This document shows, piece after piece, positions 1-8,330 of a DNA stretch of 64,000 bases. The DNA is from Kiritimatiellia bacterium (GTDB lineage: Bacteria > Verrucomicrobiota > Kiritimatiellia > WLWN01): NCBI GenBank assembly GCA_012103575.1, contig WLWN01000001.1, positions 759,792 to 823,791 of the forward strand, read 5' to 3'. Position numbers and translations under genes: made by a program. Numbering within the stretch: position 1 is the first letter of the stretch; each line of letters begins with the position of its first letter. The notes beneath the pieces were generated by a model. That model saw only the letters and a list, made by a program, of their open reading frames with translations, had not been told where the DNA came from and did no database searches.

Positions 1-3000
1 AAAGAGCTTTCAGCGTATTTGGCGCAGACCTATGGAGAAGATGTTCAGGGGGTTTCAACCGAGACTGCACCCGAGGGTACAGACCTCCAACATCAAGAGG
101 TTAAGCCGCCGATGGTGGAGTCGTTTACTTCTCCTGTTGAAGAGAACTGGTCTGCTCCAGTGATGCAGGATGATATTGCGGTGATCGGTCTTTCGGGGAA
201 ATACCCTGGGGCGAGGAATGTGGACGAATTTTGGCAGAACCTCAAGGCTGGCAAGGACTGCATTACCGAGATTCCTCAAGAACGTTGGGATTGGCGCATT
301 TTGGATGACCTCCAATCCCCGTCCGGAAAAAAGATGTCCAGATGGGGTGGATTTATTGATCATCCGGACTATTTTGATCCCGAATTTTTTAATATCTCTC
401 CGCACGAAGCAGAGGCCATGGATCCCCAGGAGCGTTTGTTTTTACAGATTTGCTGGGAGGCGATAGAAGACGCGGGGTATCGGCCTGCTGATCTTACGCC
501 TTTAAGAGGAAGATCCCGGAGGCGGGATGTGGCTGTCTTTGTGGGGGCGATGCACAAAGATTACACCATGATTGGTGCTGAAGTAGTATCTCGAGGAGCG
601 CCAATGCCCTTGTCCTTAAACTATGCCACCATCGCCAATCGGGTGTCCTATTTTTGTAATTTTCATGGTCCCTCAATGGCGATAGACACGGTTTGTTCGT
701 CCTCTTTGAACGCGGTGCATTTAGCGATGGAAAGTCTTCATCGAGGAGAAAGCTTGGTTGCCTTAGCCGGGGGCGTGAATCTCTCGCTGCATCCTAACAA
801 ATACATGACCTATGGAATGTGGGATTTGCATTCCAGTGATGGGTATTGTCACACGTTTGGCGAGGGGGGCGATGGGTATGTTTCCGGAGAGGGGATTGGA
901 GCGGTTCTTCTCAAACCCTTAAAGCAAGCAGTCAAGGATGGGGATCATATATATGCGGTGATCAAAGGAAGTGCGGTGAACCATGTGGGCAAGGTGAGTG
1001 GGATGTCGGTTCCAAGTCCTGTGGCCCAGGGAGAAATGATAGAGCGATGTTTTGAACAAAGCGGGATAGATCCACGCACCATCAGTTATATGGAAGCGCA
1101 TGGAACGGGCACATCGCTTGGAGATCCGATTGAGATCCAGGGATTGGTAAGAGCCTTTGGGAAATTCACCCAAGATAAGCAGTTTTGCTCCATAGGTTCA
1201 GTGAAGTCGAATATAGGTCATGCAGAGTCCGCAGCGGGTATTAGTGGGTTGACCAAAGTGATTCTACAGCTGAACCACAAAACGTTGGTACCTTCTCTTC
1301 ATTCAGAGACGGTGAATCCACATCTCAATATGGAGGATACGCCTTTTTATATTCAGGATAAGACAGAGAAATGGAGTCAACCAGCGATCAAAGAACACGA
1401 GGGAGAGCCTGCTATTCTGCGCCGGGCGGGAGTAAGTTCATTTGGCGCAACAGGCTCGAATGCCCATGTGATATTGGAAGAATATGTGAAGGAAGAAGCA
1501 CCAATCATGGAAGAGCTGATAGAAAAGAAATGGGTGATTGTTCCGCTTTCAGCAAAAAATCCAGAGCAGCTGAAGGAAGCGGCTAACAATCTGCATGCCT
1601 ATTTAAGATCCACTATCGAGAATCCAGAATCTTCCGTTGCAAGCGGATCTCTCTGTGGCGGAAATATCCAGGATCTGGCCTACACACTCCAAGTAGGTCG
1701 TGAAGCCATGCAAGAGCGTATAGCCTTTCTCATTAAAGATGAAGAAGAGCTTAGTGAAAAGCTCCGAAACTTCATAAATGGAGAAGAGATTGGAGAACAC
1801 TTTTGGCAGGGTCAGGTGAAGGATGGCGAGAAGGCGACGATCTTTTTTACCCCAGAAGATATGCAGGAGATGGTCAACCAGTGGGTCGTGCAAGGAAAAC
1901 TGAGAAAGATAGCGAACGTATGGGTTCAAGGTTTGAATGTAGGGTGGGAAGCTTTCTATCATAATGAAAAAAGACCCCAGCGCATGAGTCTTCCGACCTA
2001 TCCATTTGCAAAGAAACGGTATTGGATTGAAACAGAGGGGAAAATATCGAATATCGAAGGCAAGGCGTTGCATCCGTTGGTGCATGAGAACACCTCTGAC
2101 TTTGAAGAGCAGCGTTTCAGTTCGATCTTTACGGGCGAAGAGTTTTTCTTAAGGGATCACCAGGTGAAGGGAGAAAAGGTATTGTCTGGAGTGGCTTATC
2201 TTGAAATGGTGCGGGAAGCCGTTGAACAAACCGCAGGAAAATTATCCTTAAACCATCAAAAAATTGAGCTGAAAGATGTGGTCTGGGCCCGGCCGATTGC
2301 TGTGAATGGTCAACCCCAGCAGGTGAATATTGGGCTCTTCCCGAAAGAGAATGGGGAGATCCTTTACGAAATTTATAGCGAGCCCGAGAAGAACAACAGC
2401 GATGACAAGCACTCCACGACCATGGTCTCACGACAACAGCTTGGCGACGAGATCGATTCCAGAAGTGTGCACAGTCAAGGGGTGGCATTATTCGCCTCGG
2501 CAGGCCAACGTCCGCAGCTCGATCTGAAAGCTTTGCAGGCATCGTGTATTCAAAGTCACCTGAGCGCTGATGAATGCTATGAGGCCTTTAAAGCGATAGG
2601 CATTGAATATGGTCCTGCTCATAAGGGTCTTGAGAAGCTCTACGTTGGGGAAGATGAAGTGTTGGCCGCATTGACCTTGCCTGCCTCTATCCTGGAGACA
2701 AAGGATCAGTTCACCCTCCATCCTAGTCTATTGGACTCGGCTCTTCAGGCTGCTATCGGCTTAGACCTCCCCAACCGAAAACCGCGAACCCTGAACCCTG
2801 AACCCAAGTCCCCCTTTACCTTGGAACGTGTTGAGATTTTAGATCGTTGTTCTGCATCGATGTGGGCGTGGATGCGCTGCTCTAAGGACCGTGCCCTATC
2901 TGATACCATGCAAAAGTGGGATATGGACCTGTGCGATGAGATGGGAAAAGTTTGTATTTCCTTTAGAGGATTAAGCTATGGAATTGAGAATTCCACACCC

Positions 3001-4476
3001 GTTAAAACCGAAACCCGTGTTCATTGGAGATTCTCATTACCCACGGATAAAAAAGAAAACGGAAGGAGCTCTTCGCATTTCAGCGTAGAAAAAAAGGCGG
3101 CGTTATTTGTACGACAAATAGTGGCAGACCAATTACAAAAACCGATTGATCAGGTTGACGTGAAGCGGGGTTATTTTGACATGGGGTTAACCTCTCTTGG
3201 GTTGGTTAAGATGGACCAAGGCATTAAGAGAAAAATAGATAAAGAGTTTGAGCCCACCTTACTGTTTGAATATTCAACCGTTTCAGAGTTGTCCGCATAT
3301 TTGTGCAGCCACTATCCTGTTGAACTGGCTCAGTTAGTAGTGACCAAAGAAACAGTGGAGGAAAAAGTGTCAGATCGTGAGAGCATGGATCTAGGTCCCA
3401 GTTTGATGCCCTTGTCCAAAAGACGTTATTTATCTGCGGAGAAAAAAACGCCCCCTTTATTCCCCCTTTCCCCCGATCTTCAATCCCGTTTTCCGGAGTT
3501 GGTGCCGTTAAATGAGAGTTCGCAGGGCCGTCCTGTCTTTTGGTTTCACGCAGGATTGGGAGGGGCTCAGCCTTATCATGAGATCGCTCAAAAGAGTGTC
3601 CGGCCTTTTTATGGGATTCAGGCGCGAGGATTTCAAACAGAACGCTCGCCTTTACTTGGCGTTCAAGCTATGGCCGCTTATTACGTACATATCATCCAAA
3701 AGGTGCAGCCCGAAGGGCCTTATGATCTGGGGGGCTATTCTTTTGGAGGGACCCTAGCCTATGAGGTGACACGTCAATTGCAGGAAGGGGGCGCGGAGAT
3801 AAACACGGTGGTGATGTTGGATGCGTTTGATCATGCACCTATGTCCATATCACCCAAAACCGATATGTTATCAGGGGTGAACTATTTGCTTTCCCTGCGG
3901 GCCATGGATCCGAAAAAAACGGATGAGGTGTTGATCCATCGTGATGAATTGGATAGTGACTTAAATGACGAAACTTTTTTAACCCGTCTGATCATCCTGG
4001 CTAAAAAACGAGGGTTAACCCAAACCAAAAAAGAAATTCAAGAGTCGATAAAGAAAATGGCAAGGGTTCAGCGTGCCTATGAACTGGATCGTTTCACGAT
4101 TGAGCCTTTAACCGCCCCTAAAGAGATCAGCTGTTACTATTTTCGTAATAAAAGCGGATTATTTTTTGGAGAACATGAACCTTATTACACAGCGATGGAA
4201 GGTGAAGTTCAGTTGGATCACATAAACTATTGGAGCGAATGGAAAAAACAGATACCCAAATTCCATATCATGGATGTAGATTGCTCCAATCACATGATGC
4301 TTTTATCTGAACCCAAGGTACATGAAACGATCCTTGATTTTTGTCAGACCCTCTATTCTGCAGAAGGGATGAGGCCCCAATTCCTTACTTCTTTCAAAAG
4401 AAAGACCGAAAGAGAACATGGAATACTTTTTTTGAAAAGACCAGATCCAAAAAACGAGAAGAAAAATGGTGCTTGA
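1..4476 (+). CDS. Trans-AT-type polyketide synthase, terminal module (ACP end)-KS-DH-ACP-TE, 5' end outside window
   Basis: The frame is open from base 1, so the protein continues upstream; the first residues look like the tail of a preceding carrier domain. Residues about 50-490 form a ketosynthase with active-site Cys226 (DTVCSSS), His361 (EAHGTGT) and His401 (NIGHAE). A post-KS linker ending PTYPFAKKRYWI leads directly to a dehydratase-like domain with His714 (DHQVKG) and Asp906 (LLDSALQA). No acyltransferase GHSxG motif and no ketoreductase lie between them, so malonyl loading would need a separate AT, as in trans-AT synthases. A carrier protein with pantetheine Ser1059 (MGLTSL) and a type I thioesterase with Ser1241 (GYSFGG) and probable His1425 end the chain. 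The TE marks the last module, which would release the product by hydrolysis or cyclisation. All visible catalytic residues are present, in contrast to the many decayed genes nearby. The product cannot be deduced from this part. Confidence 0.93.
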   Translation, partial: KELSAYLAQTYGEDVQGVSTETAPEGTDLQHQEVKPPMVESFTSPVEENWSAPVMQDDIAVIGLSGKYPGARNVDEFWQNLKAGKDCITEIPQERWDWRILDDLQSPSGKKMSRWGGFIDHPDYFDPEFFNISPHEAEAMDPQERLFLQICWEAIEDAGYRPADLTPLRGRSRRRDVAVFVGAMHKDYTMIGAEVVSRGAPMPLSLNYATIANRVSYFCNFHGPSMAIDTVCSSSLNAVHLAMESLHRGESLVALAGGVNLSLHPNKYMTYGMWDLHSSDGYCHTFGEGGDGYVSGEGIGAVLLKPLKQAVKDGDHIYAVIKGSAVNHVGKVSGMSVPSPVAQGEMIERCFEQSGIDPRTISYMEAHGTGTSLGDPIEIQGLVRAFGKFTQDKQFCSIGSVKSNIGHAESAAGISGLTKVILQLNHKTLVPSLHSETVNPHLNMEDTPFYIQDKTEKWSQPAIKEHEGEPAILRRAGVSSFGATGSNAHVILEEYVKEEAPIMEELIEKKWVIVPLSAKNPEQLKEAANNLHAYLRSTIENPESSVASGSLCGGNIQDLAYTLQVGREAMQERIAFLIKDEEELSEKLRNFINGEEIGEHFWQGQVKDGEKATIFFTPEDMQEMVNQWVVQGKLRKIANVWVQGLNVGWEAFYHNEKRPQRMSLPTYPFAKKRYWIETEGKISNIEGKALHPLVHENTSDFEEQRFSSIFTGEEFFLRDHQVKGEKVLSGVAYLEMVREAVEQTAGKLSLNHQKIELKDVVWARPIAVNGQPQQVNIGLFPKENGEILYEIYSEPEKNNSDDKHSTTMVSRQQLGDEIDSRSVHSQGVALFASAGQRPQLDLKALQASCIQSHLSADECYEAFKAIGIEYGPAHKGLEKLYVGEDEVLAALTLPASILETKDQFTLHPSLLDSALQAAIGLDLPNRKPRTLNPEPKSPFTLERVEILDRCSASMWAWMRCSKDRALSDTMQKWDMDLCDEMGKVCISFRGLSYGIENSTPVKTETRVHWRFSLPTDKKENGRSSSHFSVEKKAALFVRQIVADQLQKPIDQVDVKRGYFDMGLTSLGLVKMDQGIKRKIDKEFEPTLLFEYSTVSELSAYLCSHYPVELAQLVVTKETVEEKVSDRESMDLGPSLMPLSKRRYLSAEKKTPPLFPLSPDLQSRFPELVPLNESSQGRPVFWFHAGLGGAQPYHEIAQKSVRPFYGIQARGFQTERSPLLGVQAMAAYYVHIIQKVQPEGPYDLGGYSFGGTLAYEVTRQLQEGGAEINTVVMLDAFDHAPMSISPKTDMLSGVNYLLSLRAMDPKKTDEVLIHRDELDSDLNDETFLTRLIILAKKRGLTQTKKEIQESIKKMARVQRAYELDRFTIEPLTAPKEISCYYFRNKSGLFFGEHEPYYTAMEGEVQLDHINYWSEWKKQIPKFHIMDVDCSNHMMLLSEPKVHETILDFCQTLYSAEGMRPQFLTSFKRKTEREHGILFLKRPDPKNEKKNGA

Positions 4477-4619
4477 AACTTCAGTCTGCCATGGCTATAA
4501 AGTTGGGTGAGAGAAGTGGATGCCGGTCCGGAGGACCAATGAGGTAAAACTCGGAGACGGTTGATCAGCCCGATGTGGTCCAGGTACATACTCTGGAGTA
4601 AACCCAGGGCTGAATAGTT

Positions 4620-4782
4620 CCTGGATCCGTTAGTTAAACGCGGTTTTCTGCACGAACCATTTGGGCCAAAAGGAATTACAAAAAAGCCTTGACGCACCCA
4701 ACGGGTGCGCCTGCGTTTTTTTGCAACCTTTTGCCTCCAAAGCATTCGCACAGAAATCCCACGTTTAACTGACGGATCCAGG
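4620..4782. mobile_element. 163-bp MITE, copy 1
   Basis: The element starts CCTGGATCCGTTAG and ends CTGACGGATCCAGG, giving roughly 20-bp terminal inverted repeats, and is flanked by the 5-bp direct repeat TAGTT (4615-4619 and 4783-4787). It has no ORF. Its centre holds a GC-rich hairpin (CGCACCC/GGGTGCG) bounded by an A tract on one side and a T tract on the other. Two further copies of exactly the same length lie at 32790-32952 (inverted) and 60208-60370. The ends match those of the IS1380-family copies in this window. It sits between the polyketide synthase gene and the thioredoxin-like gene, only 11 bp before the latter's first start codon. Confidence 0.93.
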
Positions 4783-4793
4783 TAGTTATAAAA

Positions 4794-5402
4794 ATGGTGA
4801 TTGCAATGCGAATATGTTTATTTTTTCGACACCCCTACACTTCGAAAGTCCCATACATTCTTTCACTCTCTCTAATTCTCTTAGGGTTTACATTTATGTC
4901 AAACGAATCGCAGGCTCGTGGTATTATAGACCAACAGGCCCCTGCCTGGGGTGTAACAGAATGGGTTCAATTACCCGCAGGAAAGACTTCATTAGATATT
5001 ACCGATTTTAAAGGAAAGGTCATTTATCTTTATTGCTTCCAGTCTTGGTGTCCGGGCTGTCATCGGCGTGGATTTCCGACGTTGCAGGAAGTTTTGAAGA
5101 ACTTCGAAAAGGACCCAGAGGTTGTATTTGTTGCTGTTCAAACTTCTTTTGAAGGACATCAGGTTAATACATTCGAGCGGGCCAAAGAAGTGGCTGCACA
5201 GTACAATTTGAAAATTCCTGTAGGGCAAAGTGGTTCGTTAGGGAAAAAGTCTACGCTCATGCAACAGTACCGAACCGGGGGGACGCCATGGACCATTATT
5301 ATCGATAAACAAGGGGTTGTTCGGTATAACGATTTCCATATTGCATCGGAAGAGGCGATGACCCTTATGAACAAATTAAAGACGGAAAAATCTGTTTTCT
5401 GA
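4794..5402 (+). CDS. Exported thioredoxin-like (TlpA/redoxin family) protein
   Basis: The protein has about 202 residues with a hydrophobic N-terminal segment (around residues 20-40) followed by a cleavage-like SQA, so it is probably exported. The mature part has a thioredoxin fold signature, with the dithiol motif WCPGCH after a YLYCFQS strand and a GGTPW cis-proline region near the end, typical of TlpA/ResA proteins that reduce or exchange disulfides outside the cytoplasm. The start is uncertain: ATG 4794 and ATG 4806 are both possible, and no good ribosome-binding site is visible because the MITE ends at 4782. The stop at 5402 is almost contiguous with the GNDxY-repeat gene, suggesting cotranscription. 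Its substrate is unknown; the neighbouring exported repeat protein is a candidate partner only by position. Confidence 0.85.
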   Translation: MVIAMRICLFFRHPYTSKVPYILSLSLILLGFTFMSNESQARGIIDQQAPAWGVTEWVQLPAGKTSLDITDFKGKVIYLYCFQSWCPGCHRRGFPTLQEVLKNFEKDPEVVFVAVQTSFEGHQVNTFERAKEVAAQYNLKIPVGQSGSLGKKSTLMQQYRTGGTPWTIIIDKQGVVRYNDFHIASEEAMTLMNKLKTEKSVF

Positions 5403-5416
5403 AGTTGCCATTCAAC

Positions 5417-7339
5417 ATGTCTTCCCCTCCCTTTCCACGACGGCGATGTTTTCTTATAGCGGGTGTTTTATTTTTAGCCATTGATCTCGATGCTCAAGAC
5501 CTTGTTCCGTTCCTCGGTTCCAATGAGATTGTTCATCTTCAGGCGGCTCTTCATGATCTAAACATGACCGAACTCGATATGGGTTTTGATAAAGATGTAG
5601 CCGAGCCCCAGTTCATGTTATCTCGTGTTCGTCAACTCCTAAAAGAACCTCTCAAACTACCACGACTAGCCGATGAAGTGATGAGTGTTGCCCGTGCCCA
5701 GGATCCTCTAGTGTTATGGACGCTTTCCTTCGAACTTTTAGAAGTAACACCAGATAAAACGTTTGCCGAATTCATTGAGGTTAGAACGAATCATTTTAGT
5801 TGCGACGGTGATCCAATTTTAAACGAGGCCTTAAACTTGTTCTTTCAAGAAGCCCAAAAAGCCAATACCCTGATCCAACAGGCATTCAGTGTTCATTCAC
5901 CAAAAGTGTTAAAGCACCTAGCCACATCTTTTTTGTCGGGGGTATTTAATGCCGAGGATCATGAACCGGTAAAAAAAGATCTTACGAGGCTAGGCCTATC
6001 CTCCAATCTTATACATCAAGTTATTCAAGAAAATTTGGAGGTCGATCCTGAACCGGTGGCAACCCTTTTTCTCGGTCGATTAAAACGTATTAATATGGTC
6101 TTACTTTTAGAAGCGGCCCAAATCAGTCATCAAGCCCTTTATGAACTCGAGCAGCGGATGTCACACGTCAACGATTGGCCGATAAAAACGAAGCGGATAA
6201 AGACCGCTTTGGGTTCTATCTATATTGGAACAGAAAAAGGGGATATCCATGACGAAAAGGCTCTTCTGATTATTGATCCATCGGGAGATGACCTATATAC
6301 GGAGAATGCAGCTCATGCAAATGGAATACAGAATTTCCCAGCCGCTGTCGTACTAGATTTGGATGGGGATGATCGGTATATAGGAAATAAAGTGCTCGGT
6401 CCAGGAACTGGGTTTTTCGGGATTTCGATCATTCTTGATAGGCAAGGAAACGATTTCTATCGATCTGAATATACAGGGCAAGGCGCTGGATTATTTGGGG
6501 TAGGGTGGTTAGAGGATTGTGAAGGAGATGACGTGTATAAAGCTCATGCATTAGCTCAAGCATGTGGATATATGGGCTTGGGGATCCTTCAGGATAAAGC
6601 GGGGGAAGATCTATATGATGCCAGCTATTATGCTCAAGGAATGTCTGGTGTCAAAGGCGTCGGGATTTTGGTCGATAAAGATGGGAATGATCGTTATATG
6701 GCCGGAGGCCGTTTACCGGATTATGAACGATATGAGAATCGGTTTTTATCATTAGCACAGGGGTTTTCGATTGGCATGCGTCCTTTTGCAGGGGGAGGGA
6801 TTGCCGCATTAGTCGATTTGGAGGGTAGTGATACCTATGAATGCGATGTCTATGGCCAAGGTGTAAGCTATTGGTATTCAGTGGGGATGTTATTAGACCA
6901 TTCCGGAAATGATACCTATCATGCCCATCAGTATGGACAGGGTTCAGGGATCCATTTAAGTGTGGGTTTACTAGCAGACAGTGCTGGAAACGATTATTAT
7001 ACAGGATATAGCCTGCTCCAAGGAAATGCTCATGATTATGGAGTAGGTATGTTACTGGATCGGGAAGGGAACGATACTTATACCTGTTTTCAGGGTTCTC
7101 AGGCTTTTGCGATCAATAACGCTCTAGCCCTTCTTATTGATTCAAAAGGGAAGGATGCGTATTTCGGATACCACTCAGAGCAGTCTCAAGGCGTAGGTAA
7201 TGATGGTGGCCAACGTGAGTATGGAGCCTTAGCGCTTTTGTTAGATTTAGACGGTCATGATCAATATTCAAGCGCTGCTAAAGATGGAGAACGTATCTTC
7301 AAACCGAACTTTGGGATCCTCTATGATTATGAAAGATAG
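5417..7339 (+). CDS. Exported protein with twelve GNDxY repeats (putative beta-solenoid)
   Basis: About 640 residues. An Arg-rich N-terminus followed by a hydrophobic stretch ending in DAQ looks like a signal peptide. Residues about 30-285 are a non-repetitive, mostly helical region. From roughly residue 290 to 635 there are twelve units of about 25-50 residues with the core LLDxxGNDxY followed by QGxGxxxGVG; the acidic/Tyr cores read GDDLY, GDDRY, GNDFY, GDDVY, GEDLY, GNDRY, GSDTY, GNDTY, GNDYY, GNDTY, GKDAY and GHDQY. Regular Gly/Asp repeats of this kind suggest a calcium-stabilised solenoid, but this is not the canonical RTX nonapeptide. ATG 5417 is preferred; TTG 5405 is an alternative. 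The gene lies 2-14 bp after the thioredoxin-like gene and overlaps the signal region of the HEAT gene closely. Function unknown; I recognise the repeat type but no characterised member. Confidence 0.8.
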   Translation: MSSPPFPRRRCFLIAGVLFLAIDLDAQDLVPFLGSNEIVHLQAALHDLNMTELDMGFDKDVAEPQFMLSRVRQLLKEPLKLPRLADEVMSVARAQDPLVLWTLSFELLEVTPDKTFAEFIEVRTNHFSCDGDPILNEALNLFFQEAQKANTLIQQAFSVHSPKVLKHLATSFLSGVFNAEDHEPVKKDLTRLGLSSNLIHQVIQENLEVDPEPVATLFLGRLKRINMVLLLEAAQISHQALYELEQRMSHVNDWPIKTKRIKTALGSIYIGTEKGDIHDEKALLIIDPSGDDLYTENAAHANGIQNFPAAVVLDLDGDDRYIGNKVLGPGTGFFGISIILDRQGNDFYRSEYTGQGAGLFGVGWLEDCEGDDVYKAHALAQACGYMGLGILQDKAGEDLYDASYYAQGMSGVKGVGILVDKDGNDRYMAGGRLPDYERYENRFLSLAQGFSIGMRPFAGGGIAALVDLEGSDTYECDVYGQGVSYWYSVGMLLDHSGNDTYHAHQYGQGSGIHLSVGLLADSAGNDYYTGYSLLQGNAHDYGVGMLLDREGNDTYTCFQGSQAFAINNALALLIDSKGKDAYFGYHSEQSQGVGNDGGQREYGALALLLDLDGHDQYSSAAKDGERIFKPNFGILYDYER

Positions 7340-7343
7340 GCGC

Positions 7344-8276
7344 ATGAAAAAGACCAATCTGACGAATCAATATCTTTCTTACATCTTTGTCTCCTTTTGC
7401 GTGCATGTATCTTTATGCTTGGGGGATGTGACAGGGCGTAGTGAAGAATTTGCTCCAGAGACAGCCACCTTTGACGAATTATTTTTTCATATGCAGCGTT
7501 ATGCAACCACCGACACAAAAAAAGAACACAAAAAGATAGCGCGCGAAGAACTGTTTTCACGCAAATCCGATGGGCTCCGCTATTTAATCAATCATGTTCA
7601 TATCGAAAACATGTGGTTTCGTATCTATGCACAGCAACTGGTTCAGCAGCTTGAGGCGGAAGAAGCCGTTCCCGTCTTAATGGAGTGCTTAGACGCTGTA
7701 TCCCCTAACACACGAAAATACGCCGCCTATTTTTTAGGGTTTTATCAGACGCCTGAGTATGCAAAACAATTGATGCCTCTTTTAAAAGATGAAAAAACCG
7801 TAGGGTCAGTTATACGTACATGGGGCAAGTGGTCGGTACATGAATCCACACTAACCATTGTGCCATATTTGAAAGATAAAAAAGAACGTCGCCGTATCTT
7901 AGCTGCTAATGCTCTGCGAGATATAGGGGATGATCGGGCCATCCCTTTTCTCATTGCAGCATTGGATGACCCTTATTTTACCGTCCGAAAAACCGTTGCA
8001 AGGGCTTTGATTACGTTAAGAGAAAAGAACGAACGATCACTGATCAAAGCCCTAAACGATGCTGATATAACACCGTTACGCGAATTAATTCAGATTTTAG
8101 GTCATATACGTTCCATAAAAGCGGTTGCTTCTTTGCGAAAATTATTGAAACATCAAGATAAAGGTGTTTGTGGTGACGCGATCAATGCTTTAAAAATGAT
8201 TCATCCACGGAGATCAAAAAAATGGTTGCATTCTATTCCTGTTGAACAGTACCCGCAGGCAAAATTCAACATCTAA
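7344..8276 (+). CDS. Exported HEAT-repeat protein
   Basis: The ATG at 7344 gives about 310 residues beginning MKKTNLTNQ and a hydrophobic segment typical of a Sec signal peptide or lipoprotein-like leader. An in-frame ATG at 7329 overlaps the end of the upstream gene. The body contains several two-helix HEAT/PBS-lyase-type repeats, for example AVPVLMECL, AIPFLIAALDD and AVASLRKLLKHQD, each followed by a second helix rich in Ala, Arg and Leu. HEAT arrays serve as protein-binding scaffolds. The gene starts 4 bp after the GNDxY-repeat gene and is therefore probably the third cistron of the same exported set. No catalytic residues are visible. Confidence 0.8.
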   Translation: MKKTNLTNQYLSYIFVSFCVHVSLCLGDVTGRSEEFAPETATFDELFFHMQRYATTDTKKEHKKIAREELFSRKSDGLRYLINHVHIENMWFRIYAQQLVQQLEAEEAVPVLMECLDAVSPNTRKYAAYFLGFYQTPEYAKQLMPLLKDEKTVGSVIRTWGKWSVHESTLTIVPYLKDKKERRRILAANALRDIGDDRAIPFLIAALDDPYFTVRKTVARALITLREKNERSLIKALNDADITPLRELIQILGHIRSIKAVASLRKLLKHQDKGVCGDAINALKMIHPRRSKKWLHSIPVEQYPQAKFNI

Positions 8277-8330
8277 CAAGCCCGAATTTTTAAACAAAAA
8301 AACAATTCAGATTTTCTGCTAATAAGCGAT

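Noticed and set aside
490..2100. Hidden acyltransferase domain between KS and DH
   Set aside because: No GHSxG motif or AT-length insert is present; the segment is a short post-KS linker.
4477..4619. Possible structured RNA or intron remnant after the polyketide synthase gene
   Set aside because: Short palindromes such as GTCCGGAGGAC are visible, but no known RNA family could be assigned.
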